In this document: in pieces, positions 17,275 through 25,726 of the stretch
Position numbering within the stretch: position 1 is the first letter of the stretch
How the letters are laid out: each line of letters opens with the position of its first letter
Assembly (NCBI RefSeq): GCF_914484835.1
Contig: NZ_CAJZAR010000062.1
Location: 372,001 to 436,000, forward strand
DNA length: 64,000 bases
Origin: Paraburkholderia tropica
GTDB lineage: Bacteria > Pseudomonadota > Gammaproteobacteria > Burkholderiales > Burkholderiaceae
Reading direction: 5' to 3'
Notes under the pieces: generated by a model
What the model was told of the DNA's origin: nothing
Seen by the model: the letters and a program-made list of their open reading frames with translations, nothing else
The model's database searches: none
Position numbers and translations under genes: made by a program

Positions 17275-18702
17275 ATGCAGTTCATACAAAGCGGGCAGAG
17301 CCCTTTTCAGGATCAACGCAGCTTGAGCCGCAACCAGCGCATGCTGCTCGCGCTGATCGGCGTCGGCAGCATGCTGGAGTTCTGGGACGCGTACCTGATC
17401 GGTTTCATCATGGCGTTCCTCGTCAAGCCGTGGGGCATGACATACGGGATGATGGGCGCGGTGCTGCTGGCGTCCGGCGCGGGCGCGATCGTGGGCGGCG
17501 TGGTGTGGGGCATGATGGCCGACCGGCTCGGCCGCAAGCCCGTGTTCGTGGCCTCGCTGCTGCTGCTCGCGGCGATGAGCCTCGGCCTCGCGTTCACGCC
17601 TGCGGGCGGCTGGATCTACATGGCCGCGCTGCGCACCGTGATCGGCTTTTGCACCGGCGGCTATTTCATCCAGATCGCGCTCGTCAACGAATTCATTCCG
17701 CCGCGCCGACGCGCCGTGCTCACGGGCGTCGTGTCGGCGATCACCACCTGCGGACTGTTGCTCGGCGCATTCAGCGGCGCGTTTGTGATTCCCGCCATCG
17801 GCTGGCGTTTGACGTTCGCGCTCGGCGCCGCGCCTGCAATCGTCGCGCTGATCGGTGCGTTCTACGTGCCTGAATCGCCGCGCTGGCTGAACCTGCAAGG
17901 ACGCCGCGAGGAAGCGCGTCAGTCGGTGCAGTGGGCGCTGGGCGCCGAGGTGCAATGGCGTGACAGCGAGACGCCGGTTCGCGCCGCGCCGCCCGCGCGC
18001 TGGTCCGGGATCTTCGCGTATCCGCGCAGCGTCGTGACGGCCACGCTCGTCAACATCGGACTGATCGCGGGCTACTACGGCATCGTGCTGTGGGCGCCGA
18101 CCCTGCTCGCCCAGGTGCAATCGCTCACGCCCGCTGGCGCGTCGCGTCTGATGATCGGCTTCAGCGTGTGCGGGATCGTTTCGCGTCTCGCGGCGGCGTA
18201 TCTCGCGGACCGCTTCGGCCGCCGCCGCACGGGCGGCTGGTTCGCGATCGGCGCGGCGCTCGCGGCGCTGTGCGCGGGCTACGTGGGACACGGCGACCTG
18301 CTCACGCCCGCGTGGTTCTGGCTGTCGCTGCTGCTCGCCTTCGTGTTCGCCGACGGCAGCTTCTCGGTCTGCGCCGTCTACTCCACGGAAATCTGGCCGA
18401 CGCGCCTGCGCGGCAGCGGCGCGGGCTACGCCGGGCTCACCGGTTCCGTCGGCAAGATGATCGGGCCGATCGGGCTCGCGTGGGTCGCCGGGTCAAGCAA
18501 CATGGTGATGCCTTCGGCGACGCTCGGCGTGATCGTACCGGCGTTCCAGTTTCTCGCGTTGTGTCTGCTGCTGTGCGGCGTGACCTATCTGTTCGTCGGG
18601 ATCGAGGCGCGCGGCAAGACGCTGGAAGCGCTCGACGAAAGCTTCGAGCAGCGCGAGACACCCGCCGTCATGGCACCGGCCAACGACCGCGGCGGGCAGT
18701 GA
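17275..18702 (+). CDS. MFS transporter, sugar porter/aromatic acid symporter type
   Basis: A 475-residue 12-helix carrier. The duplicated MFS motif (ADRLGRKP after TM2 and ADRFGRRR after TM8) and the PESPRWL motif after TM6 place it with sugar porters, SV2-like and aromatic-acid:H+ symporters. TM1 has the acidic pair EFWDAY, as in aromatic acid carriers. GGAGG lies five bases before the ATG. It stands 166 bp after the previous MFS gene and 157 bp before a maleate isomerase-like gene. I infer import of an organic or aromatic acid used by the neighbouring enzymes. Confidence 0.9.
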   Translation: MQFIQSGQSPFQDQRSLSRNQRMLLALIGVGSMLEFWDAYLIGFIMAFLVKPWGMTYGMMGAVLLASGAGAIVGGVVWGMMADRLGRKPVFVASLLLLAAMSLGLAFTPAGGWIYMAALRTVIGFCTGGYFIQIALVNEFIPPRRRAVLTGVVSAITTCGLLLGAFSGAFVIPAIGWRLTFALGAAPAIVALIGAFYVPESPRWLNLQGRREEARQSVQWALGAEVQWRDSETPVRAAPPARWSGIFAYPRSVVTATLVNIGLIAGYYGIVLWAPTLLAQVQSLTPAGASRLMIGFSVCGIVSRLAAAYLADRFGRRRTGGWFAIGAALAALCAGYVGHGDLLTPAWFWLSLLLAFVFADGSFSVCAVYSTEIWPTRLRGSGAGYAGLTGSVGKMIGPIGLAWVAGSSNMVMPSATLGVIVPAFQFLALCLLLCGVTYLFVGIEARGKTLEALDESFEQRETPAVMAPANDRGGQ

Positions 18703-18859
18703 GAACGATCACGTTCCGGCGCGATCGCGTCGATTCAGAAAAAACGAATGGCGACGGCCGTTTTCCGATTGGTGGCGCAAAGCGCCGAAAAATACACTGA
18801 ATTCGAGCCCGCAGCGCTTTTCGGCGTGAGCGCGGCATTCGCAAGCAACGAGGAACGAG

Positions 18860-19591
18860 ATGAAGAAAGTACGCGTGGGCATGGTGGTGCCGTCGCTGAA
18901 CACCATCGCCGAGGACGATTTCCGCCTGTTCTGTCCCGACGACGTGGCGTATCACGTGCATCGCATCCGGCTGAGAAAGGAGGGCGGCCGCGTGACGATG
19001 GAGAGCCTGCAACGCGCCTGGCTCGAAGCCGCCGACGAGGCGGACTACCTGAAGGATCTGTCGCCGGATGCGGTGGTATTCAACTGCACGGGCGCGAGCG
19101 TGGCGAACGGCGCGCAGGGCGACGCGGTGCTCGCGCAGCGTCTGGGCGAACGTCTCGGCCTGCCCGCGACGAACACGATGGTCGCGATCAAGGAAGCGCT
19201 GGCGGCGCTGCGCTGCGAACGCATTCTGCACGTTTGCCCCTTCGCGGATGTGTTCTCGCGCATCGAACGCGAATCGCTCGAAGCGTCGGGTCACGATGTC
19301 GCGCGCACGGTCTCGCTCGGCTTCACCGACGCGAAGGAAGCCGCGCTGATGACGCCGCAGCGCATCGCCGCCATCGTGCGCGAGCAGATCGACGCCAATA
19401 TCGGCGCGGTCCTGCTCTCGTGCGCGAACGTGCGGGCCTTCGAGGCCGCGCACGAACTGGAAACGTCGCTCGGCCTGCCCGTGGTGACGAGCAATCAGGC
19501 CACGCTCTGGGCCGTGCTGCGGCTCGCGGGCTGGCGGGGCCGCATCGAGGGCGCTGGTCGGCTGTTCGCCAGCGCACGCGCCGAAGCATGA
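18860..19591 (+). CDS. Maleate cis-trans isomerase-like protein (Asp/Glu racemase superfamily)
   Basis: A 243-residue cytosolic enzyme of the maleate isomerase/arylmalonate decarboxylase group. Both catalytic cysteines are present: Cys76 (FNCTGASV) and Cys188 (LLSCANVRAF), and the N-terminal PSLNTIAEDDF matches the substrate-binding PSxNT motif. The first is at the residue number known for maleate isomerase. The family converts maleate to fumarate through a covalent Cys adduct; arylmalonate decarboxylases keep only the second Cys, so isomerase is preferred. GAGGA precedes the ATG. Maleate is a product of several aromatic routes, which fits the surroundings. Confidence 0.88.
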   Translation: MKKVRVGMVVPSLNTIAEDDFRLFCPDDVAYHVHRIRLRKEGGRVTMESLQRAWLEAADEADYLKDLSPDAVVFNCTGASVANGAQGDAVLAQRLGERLGLPATNTMVAIKEALAALRCERILHVCPFADVFSRIERESLEASGHDVARTVSLGFTDAKEAALMTPQRIAAIVREQIDANIGAVLLSCANVRAFEAAHELETSLGLPVVTSNQATLWAVLRLAGWRGRIEGAGRLFASARAEA

Positions 19592-19634
19592 AGCCGGGCA
19601 GCCCAGGTCAACTTTGAAATTGAAGGAAAACAGC

Positions 19635-20471
19635 ATGCAAATCGTCGATGCCCAGGTGCACGCATGGGTGAGCGGAAATTCGACCGGCCATCATCGCCGC
19701 GCGCCGGTCACGCGCGACGTCCTCGTGGACGAAATGGCGCGCGCGGGCGTGGACCGCGTCCTGCTCGTGCCGCCGCTTTGGGACCCGGAAGGCAACGCGT
19801 ACTCGCTCGCGCTGGCTCAGGCGGAGCCGGATCGTTTCGCGGTCATGGGCCTGCTGCCCGCCGACTGCGAAGACCCGGTCGCCGCGCTCGCGCGCTGGCA
19901 GGACACGCCGGGCATGCGCGGCGTGCGCTTTCTGTTCAACACGCCGGAACGCATCGCGCCGCTGCTTGAAGGGCGCTACGAGCGCGTCTGGCCTCTGGCT
20001 CAGGAAAGCGGGCTCGTCATCGCGCTGCATGTGCCGGGCGCGCTCGGCGAAGCGGAGTCCATCGCGCGGCGCTTTCCGCGGCTGCGTCTGATCGTCGATC
20101 ACCTCGGCGTGCCGCGTGGCGCGAGCGGGCCGGCGGCGTTCGATCATCTGCCCGCGCTGCTCGCGCTCGCGCGCTATCCGAACGTGTCGGTGAAGGCGGC
20201 GGGCGTGGGCGATTACGCGCTCGATCCCTGGCCGTTCCGCTCGATCGAGCCGACCTTGCGGCAGATCTTCGATGCCTTCGGCGCGCAGCGCATCGTGTGG
20301 GCCAGCGATTTTTCGCGGCTGCATCATCCGTACCGGCAGTGCGTGACCCACTTTAGCGAGGCGCTGCCGTGGCTGTCCGAGGCCGAACGCGCGGACGTCA
20401 TGGGCGGCAATCTCTGCCGCCTGCTCGACTGGCAGACGGGCGCCGCCGCGGGCGCGACGCTTGCCGCATAA
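19635..20471 (+). CDS. Amidohydrolase-2 family (COG3618, lactone hydrolase-like)
   Basis: A 278-residue TIM-barrel hydrolase. The N-terminal metal motif is IVDAQVHAW, where the first His of the usual D-x-H-x-H is Gln, a variant common in this subgroup. Later motifs are MRGVRF, IVDHLGVPR and VWASDFSR. The group contains 2-pyrone-4,6-dicarboxylate lactonase (LigI) and fuconolactonase-like enzymes, so lactone or pyrone hydrolysis is likely. ATG at 19635 is preceded by GAAGGA; the ATG at 19614 has no such site. It follows the maleate isomerase-like gene by 43 bp and precedes an MFS gene, suggesting one operon. Confidence 0.87.
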   Translation: MQIVDAQVHAWVSGNSTGHHRRAPVTRDVLVDEMARAGVDRVLLVPPLWDPEGNAYSLALAQAEPDRFAVMGLLPADCEDPVAALARWQDTPGMRGVRFLFNTPERIAPLLEGRYERVWPLAQESGLVIALHVPGALGEAESIARRFPRLRLIVDHLGVPRGASGPAAFDHLPALLALARYPNVSVKAAGVGDYALDPWPFRSIEPTLRQIFDAFGAQRIVWASDFSRLHHPYRQCVTHFSEALPWLSEAERADVMGGNLCRLLDWQTGAAAGATLAA

Positions 20472-20554
20472 TTGCCGGGTTCATGCCGGCCGCATCGACG
20501 GCCGCTGAAGCGGTGACGGCAGCGCCACAAAAAACATAGATCGGAGACAACATC

Positions 20555-21769
20555 ATGCTTACCCCAGGCAGCTGGCCCTGCATCCTTTTGCTGTATCTGT
20601 ACGGCACCGTTGCGACTTCGCTCGTCACGCAGTCGGTGCCCGTCATCGGCGATATCGCGCGGCAGTTCGGGCTCTCTCATGCCGCAGCGGGCTGGGTCAT
20701 CTCGATTCCCTCGCTCATCACGGCGGTCTTCGCGCTGTTCGGCGGCTGGGTCGTCGACCGTATCGGCGACAAGCGTGTGATTGTCGGCGGGTCGCTGTTC
20801 GGGCTCGCGGGCAATCTGGGCGTGGTGTTCGCGCACGACGTGACGTCGCTGTTCGCGTGGCGGCTGCTCGAAGGCGTCGGCTATCTCTCGCTGACGGTCG
20901 GCGCGGTGACGCTCATCATGCGCACGACGACGGGCGCGCGCCGGGGCATCGCGCTCGGTCTGTGGACCTCGCATACGGCGGTGGGCATCGGCCTCACGCT
21001 GAGTGTCGTTGCGCCGCTCGCGCAGCGCGGCGAGATGTGGCGCTGGGCGTTCGGCGGCCACGCGATCCTGATGGCGGCGCTGGCGCTTGCGGGCTTTCTG
21101 CTGCCGGGCAAGGCGCGCAATCTGCCGGCGCGCCGTCTCGCGGACATCTGGACCGTGCTCAGGAGCCCGCGTCCATATCGCGTGGCGCTCGCGTCGGGCG
21201 CCTCGGCGTTCATTCAGACTGGCATCATGGCGGCGCTCACGGTCTATCTCGCGAAGACATTTGGCGTACCGATCCGCACGGCGGCCGGCGTGGGGACGGT
21301 GGCAGAAGTGTTCGTGTGCGTCGGCTGCCTCTCCGTCGGCCATCTGCTCAAGGGCGGCGTCGGTGCGCGCCTGCTCGCGTCGGTGGGCGGAGTGGTCGCG
21401 CTGCTGGGCGGCGTCGCGCTCTATCTGCCGATGACGGGCTTCGGCGGCGCTGTGGTGGCGGTCTGCGTCTTCTCGCTGGGCATTGGCCTCGTGAACGGTC
21501 TCATCTGGACGATGGTGCCCGCCGCCGCGCCGAGCCTCGCGACAATGGGCGCAACCAGCGGACTCGTGGCGCAGGCGACTTATCTGGGCGTGCTGCTCGG
21601 GCCGCCCGCGATCTTCGCGAGTTTCCACGAAAGCGGCTGGACCGTGCGGATCGGCTTCGTGCTGCTTGCCACGCTGCTGCAACTCGCGCCGTTGCCAATC
21701 TGGGGACGCGCGCAGGCGCGGACGAACGAGACGGGCGCGCCCGCACCCACGGTGGCAGGAGGGAACTGA
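20555..21769 (+). CDS. MFS transporter (CynX/NimT-like)
   Basis: A 404-residue inner-membrane carrier with about 12 hydrophobic helices. The start LLLYLYGTVATSLVTQSVPVI and WVVDRIGDKRVIVGG after TM2 are typical of the CynX/NimT group, which transports small anions and organic acids. GGAG lies about nine bases before the ATG. It is 83 bp after the amidohydrolase and 106 bp before the porin, so uptake across both membranes may be encoded side by side. The substrate is unknown. Confidence 0.88.
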   Translation: MLTPGSWPCILLLYLYGTVATSLVTQSVPVIGDIARQFGLSHAAAGWVISIPSLITAVFALFGGWVVDRIGDKRVIVGGSLFGLAGNLGVVFAHDVTSLFAWRLLEGVGYLSLTVGAVTLIMRTTTGARRGIALGLWTSHTAVGIGLTLSVVAPLAQRGEMWRWAFGGHAILMAALALAGFLLPGKARNLPARRLADIWTVLRSPRPYRVALASGASAFIQTGIMAALTVYLAKTFGVPIRTAAGVGTVAEVFVCVGCLSVGHLLKGGVGARLLASVGGVVALLGGVALYLPMTGFGGAVVAVCVFSLGIGLVNGLIWTMVPAAAPSLATMGATSGLVAQATYLGVLLGPPAIFASFHESGWTVRIGFVLLATLLQLAPLPIWGRAQARTNETGAPAPTVAGGN

Positions 21770-21875
21770 CACAACCCGTTGTACCGCCCTTGCCGCAGTC
21801 GAAATCATCGGCGCGGCAAGGGACGCGAACAAGACAAGTAGTCGATAAAACAATCAGGATGACTAAGGAGACAAG

Positions 21876-23021
21876 ATGGATCAGCGGAAATTTCGCATGC
21901 TGCGCAAGCGCGTGCTGGGCCTATGCATCGCTTCGATGCTCGGCGGCGTGGGTACGGCGCACGCACAGAGCAGCATCACGCTCTATGGCGTGATTTCGGA
22001 ATCGCTCGAATATGTGAGCAACGCCAAGGGCAATCATCTGTTCGCCTTGTCGAACGCCGGGATGATGCCGCCGCGTTTCGGCTTTCGCGGCGTGGAGGAT
22101 CTGGGTGGCGGCACGAAGGCCATTTTCACATTGGAGAACGGTTTCAACGTCACGAATGGCGCGCAGCTTAACGGCGGCATCTTCGGACGGCAGGCCTGGG
22201 TGGGGCTGAGCAACGACCGCGCGGGCTCCTTGACGATGGGCCGCCAGTACGAAGAGATGACCAGCACGATGTATTTCACCACGGCGTCGAACGTGTTCGC
22301 GGGCTACGGCGCGCATATCGGCGACAACGACAATATGTTCTTCACCAACCGCTTCAACAATTCCGTGCGCTATGCGTCGCCGAACTGGTACGGGTTTAAA
22401 TTCGCGGGCAGCTACGCGTTTTCCAATTCGACCGAGTTCGCGAACAACAACGGTTTCAGCGGCTCGATTTCGTATGAGCACGGTCCGTTGAAAGTGGCGG
22501 CTGCGATCACCGAATTCAACCGCCGCAGCAATGCCGTGCCGTCGAACCTGACGAGCGGCGCAGTGGACAGTACCGGATGGGGATTCAGCTCGCCCTTCGT
22601 GACGAGTCTGCATGGCGCGGGCACGGATGAACAGCGCATCATGGGCGTGGGCGGCAGCTACGATTTCGGCTCGTTCCACGTGCTCGGCAACTACACGAAC
22701 GTACTGTTCAACTATTCGGATTCGACCGGACTGCGCTTGCAGAACTTCGAAGCCTCGGCATACAAGTTCATCACGCCCTTCGTGGAATTAGGGCTTTCAT
22801 ACGTCTACACGCTCGGTAATTATTCATCCGCGCGTTCGATTCACTATAACCAGCTCGATCTCGCGGCCCATTATTTCCTGTCCAAACGCACCGAGCTTTA
22901 CGTGGCCGGGATTTATCAGCGTGCCAGTGGCCCCGGCACGTATGCGCAGATCTACACGGCGGCGCCATCGTCCAGTCAAAGTCAGACGCTGGTCGAGACC
23001 GGCATCATGCACCGCTTCTAA
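21876..23021 (+). CDS. Gram-negative (Burkholderia-type) trimeric porin
   Basis: A 381-residue outer-membrane beta-barrel of the OmpC-like porin_4 family. The signal peptide ends THAQ (cut before QSSITLYG). The loop-3 type sequence RFGFRGVEDLGGG, the GRQAWVGL and MGRQYE strands and the C-terminal HRF (terminal Phe for BAM recognition) are family hallmarks. AAGGAG precedes the ATG at 21876; an inner ATG at residue 8 is an alternative giving a more usual signal length. It is the last rightward gene before a convergent operon and probably passes the substrates of the neighbouring carriers. Confidence 0.95.
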   Translation: MDQRKFRMLRKRVLGLCIASMLGGVGTAHAQSSITLYGVISESLEYVSNAKGNHLFALSNAGMMPPRFGFRGVEDLGGGTKAIFTLENGFNVTNGAQLNGGIFGRQAWVGLSNDRAGSLTMGRQYEEMTSTMYFTTASNVFAGYGAHIGDNDNMFFTNRFNNSVRYASPNWYGFKFAGSYAFSNSTEFANNNGFSGSISYEHGPLKVAAAITEFNRRSNAVPSNLTSGAVDSTGWGFSSPFVTSLHGAGTDEQRIMGVGGSYDFGSFHVLGNYTNVLFNYSDSTGLRLQNFEASAYKFITPFVELGLSYVYTLGNYSSARSIHYNQLDLAAHYFLSKRTELYVAGIYQRASGPGTYAQIYTAAPSSSQSQTLVETGIMHRF

Positions 23022-23166
23022 GCGTGGATGACGCCGGGCGGCCGCTGCTGTCGCGGGTGGTTTAGCTCGGCGTCACCGCAGGCAGATAGCGGCGCGCCGA
23101 CGGCCGCGATTTTCAAGGTGGATGGACCGTCGGCCTTTCGATGAAACGGTGCTTCGACACACTCAG
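23022..23166. other. Convergent intergenic region with possible stem-loops
   Basis: Between two converging genes. Complementary segments CCGACGG (about 23098) and CCGTCGG (about 23127), and TGACGCC/GGCGTCA around 23027-23075, could form long-loop hairpins. There is no T-run typical of intrinsic termination. A bidirectional stop for transcription is likely but not proven by sequence. Confidence 0.3.
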
Positions 23167-23934
23167 TCAGGCACCCGACACATAGCCGCCGTCGACCGGC
23201 AAAGTCGCGCCGGTGATGAACGCCGCGCCGGGTGACGCCAAAAACAGCGTCGCGCCCACCAGATCCTCCGCTTCGCCCCAGCGCTTGAGCGCGCTGCGAG
23301 CGGCGATCTTTTGCGCGGCACTCGGCGACTCCCAGAGCGGGCGCGTCATGTCAGTGCGGTGGTAGCCCGGCGCAATCGCGTTCACGCGCACGCCAGCGGC
23401 GCCGAACGCATGCGCGAGCGAGCGCGTGAGGCCGAGCACGCCCGTCTTGCTCGCGCAATACGCGGGCACTTCCACGTCGGCGAGATAGCTGAGCATCGAG
23501 GCCACGTTGATCACGCAGCCTTTCGTGCGTTCGAGTTGCGGGCGCAGCGCCATCGAAAGACGCATCGCCGCCGTGAGGTTCACGTCGAGCACTTCGCGAA
23601 ACACGTCGTCGCGGTATTCGTCGAACGGTCGCGCGACGCCCGCTGCGTTCACGAGCACGTCGAGCGTGTCTATTTTCGCCGCGAAATCCTGAATCGCCTG
23701 TGTGTCGCGCACGTCGAGTTGCGCGAAGCGAATGTGCGAGAGCGTCGAGTCGGCGCGCAACGTGCCGAGCTTCGTGGCCGAGCTGCCGGTCGCGATCACC
23801 TGAGCGCCGAGCGACGCGAAGCCGTCGGCGATCGCGAGTCCGATGCCGCTGGTCGCGCCCGATACCAGCACGGTGCGGCCGTCGAACAGGCCGGGGCGAA
23901 AGGCATGCAACTCCTGTTTTTGCGTCGTAGTCAT
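23167..23934 (-). CDS. SDR-family oxidoreductase
   Basis: A 255-residue classical short-chain dehydrogenase. The NAD(P) motif is SGATSGIG near residue 25, then LVNAAGVA, the catalytic Ser in NVASMLS, Tyr and Lys in AYCASK, and the C-terminal ITGATLPVDGGY. It likely oxidises or reduces a hydroxyl of a sugar, polyol or its acid. The start ATG at 23934 overlaps the upstream stop as ATGA, with AGGA before it, so it is translationally coupled to the GldA-type gene. It is the last gene of the leftward carbohydrate operon. Confidence 0.92.
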   Translation of the reverse strand: MTTTQKQELHAFRPGLFDGRTVLVSGATSGIGLAIADGFASLGAQVIATGSSATKLGTLRADSTLSHIRFAQLDVRDTQAIQDFAAKIDTLDVLVNAAGVARPFDEYRDDVFREVLDVNLTAAMRLSMALRPQLERTKGCVINVASMLSYLADVEVPAYCASKTGVLGLTRSLAHAFGAAGVRVNAIAPGYHRTDMTRPLWESPSAAQKIAARSALKRWGEAEDLVGATLFLASPGAAFITGATLPVDGGYVSGA

Positions 23935-25040
23935 TCGGTATCCTGAGTGTTGTGATGCGAGTCGAGTCGCGCGGCATAGGCATCCATGGCCTTGAGCGCG
24001 GCGACGACCATCGCCGGTTCGACCGGATAAGGCTCGTTGTGGATGATCTCGCCTGCGCGGCAGGCGCGCGCCGCGACGATGCCGAGCGCGGCGGTATCGG
24101 CCACGTCGACGTTGATTTGATGCAGGCGCGTCGGCAATCCGACCGCGCGGCAGAACGCGAATACGCGGCGGCGTTCCTCGTCGGGCACCGTCGAAAGAAA
24201 CAGCGAGGCGAGCACGCCGATCGCCACCTTCTCGCCGTGCAGCAGGCCATGCGAGGACGGCAGGTCGGCGAGGCCGTGATGGATCGCGTGCGCCGCCGCC
24301 ACGCCGCCCGATTCGAAGCCGATGCCCGAGAGCAGCACGGTGGCTTCGAGCGTGGCGTCGAAGTCGGGCGTGACGAGCTGGGCGCGGCAGTCGGCGACCG
24401 CTTGCGCCGCGTGCGCGAACAGCATGTCGCGGCAGAGACGCGCGGCTTCGAAGGCGAGCGCGGTGCCGCGTCCGCCGCACAGGTTGCGCGCGTAGGCGCG
24501 GCGGCAGGCGTCGGCTTCGTAGTAGGTGGCCAGCGCGTCGCCGATACCGGCGATAAAAAAGCGCGCGGGCGCGCGCACGATCACGGCGGTATCGAGCAGC
24601 ACGAGATCGGGATTGCGTCGCACGAAACGGTCGCAGACCACGCGGCCTTCGTCGTCGTAGATCACCGCGAGCGCGCTGCACGGCGCATCCGACGCCGCGA
24701 TGGTCGGCACGCAGACGAACGGCAGGCGCAGATCGTCGGCGGCGGCGCGGCCCGTGTCGATCACCTTGCCGCCGCCGAACGAGACCACGATGTCCGCGCC
24801 GCTCGAACGAATCCAGTCGGCGGTTTCGGCGACCGCGCGCTCGGTGCAGGCGGCGTCCACCGCGCGCACGTTCAGCGCGACTTTCTCGGCGCGCGCGAGC
24901 GACGGTTCGAGCAGGCCCGCGACATTGCGGTCGACGAGGCAGGCCGCGCGCGTGCCGAGCCGCGCGAGTTCGGTGTCGAGCGTGTCGAGCGCACCCGCGC
25001 CCTGGACGTAGCGCGAGGGAAAGATACTGGTTTTCAGCAT
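23931..25040 (-). CDS. Iron/zinc-containing alcohol dehydrogenase, glycerol dehydrogenase (GldA) type
   Basis: A 369-residue metal-dependent NAD dehydrogenase. The NAD loop is SFGGGKVIDTGR (88-98) and the metal ligands are Asp168 (GIGDALATYY), His251 (AAHAIHHGL) and His268 (SHGLLHGEKVA). These sit three residues below the numbering of bacterial glycerol dehydrogenase. It should act on a vicinal diol or polyol such as glycerol or a polyol phosphate. The start at 25040 overlaps the HAD stop by 7 bp (ATGCTGA) and its stop overlaps the SDR start, so the three are a coupled set. A start further upstream (25430) would simply overlay the HAD gene. Confidence 0.92.
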   Translation of the reverse strand: MLKTSIFPSRYVQGAGALDTLDTELARLGTRAACLVDRNVAGLLEPSLARAEKVALNVRAVDAACTERAVAETADWIRSSGADIVVSFGGGKVIDTGRAAADDLRLPFVCVPTIAASDAPCSALAVIYDDEGRVVCDRFVRRNPDLVLLDTAVIVRAPARFFIAGIGDALATYYEADACRRAYARNLCGGRGTALAFEAARLCRDMLFAHAAQAVADCRAQLVTPDFDATLEATVLLSGIGFESGGVAAAHAIHHGLADLPSSHGLLHGEKVAIGVLASLFLSTVPDEERRRVFAFCRAVGLPTRLHQINVDVADTAALGIVAARACRAGEIIHNEPYPVEPAMVVAALKAMDAYAARLDSHHNTQDTE

Positions 25041-25726
25041 GATCGTGGCGAGGTCGAAGGTGGGAGGGAAAGGCCGAGCGCGGCGGCGAGTTCGTCGGCG
25101 CTGCGCACGAGTTGAACCTGTGGCGGGAACAGCGCGACGTGGGCTTCTTCCGCTGGCCAGCCGAGCACGCGCATGCCTGCCGCGAGCGCGGCTTGCGCGC
25201 CGGTCGGGCTGTCCTCGACAGCGACCGCGTCGCGCGCGGCCACGTCGAGCAGATACGCGGCGCGCAGATAGGGCTCGGGCTCGGGCTTGCCGTGGCGCAC
25301 ATCGTTGGCGCTGACTGAAACGAGTTCGGGCGCTTGCAGGCCCAACGCGTTCAGATTCGCTTCGAGCAGCATGCGTCCCGCGTTCGAGACGATCGCCTGG
25401 CGCAGCCCGGCGGCCTGGGCGGCGCGCCACACTTCCAGCGCACCCGGCCGCGGCACGAGATGCCGCGCTTCGGCCACATAGTGCGCGGCGCGAAAGGCCG
25501 ACCAGTCAGAGAAACCGGTTTGGATTCCGAAGCGTTCCTGCACGATGCGGTGCACGGCCTTGCCCGTCTGCCCGAACATCAGCGGATGCAGTTCGTCGCC
25601 CGCGATCACGCCGTTGTGCGCGAGCGCGGCGATCAGCGTGCGCATGTGTAGCGGTTCGCTGAGCGCGAGCGTGCCGTCCATGTCCCACAGGACCGCGCGC
25701 GGCGAAGTGTCGGTACGCGTGCTCAT
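25034..25726 (-). CDS. HAD-superfamily phosphatase/phosphomutase (subfamily IA)
   Basis: A 230-residue cytosolic HAD enzyme. Motif I is DMDGTL with Asp15 and Asp17, motif II is VSNAG, motif III is HGKPEPEPY and motif IV is VEDSPTGAQAA. The pattern and the helical cap resemble beta-phosphoglucomutase and 2-deoxyglucose-6-phosphatase, so it could be a sugar phosphatase or a mutase. The start overlaps the stop of the upstream kinase by ATGA. A phosphatase directly coupled to a kinase is unexpected for a simple catabolic route and may point to a mutase role. Confidence 0.9.
   Translation of the reverse strand: MSTRTDTSPRAVLWDMDGTLALSEPLHMRTLIAALAHNGVIAGDELHPLMFGQTGKAVHRIVQERFGIQTGFSDWSAFRAAHYVAEARHLVPRPGALEVWRAAQAAGLRQAIVSNAGRMLLEANLNALGLQAPELVSVSANDVRHGKPEPEPYLRAAYLLDVAARDAVAVEDSPTGAQAALAAGMRVLGWPAEEAHVALFPPQVQLVRSADELAAALGLSLPPSTSPRSC

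Noticed and set aside
23167..25302. A single 711-codon minus-strand frame
   Set aside because: It is the real SDR frame extended upstream through the GldA-type gene. The ATGA overlap, the AGGA site and family length all place the SDR start at 23934.
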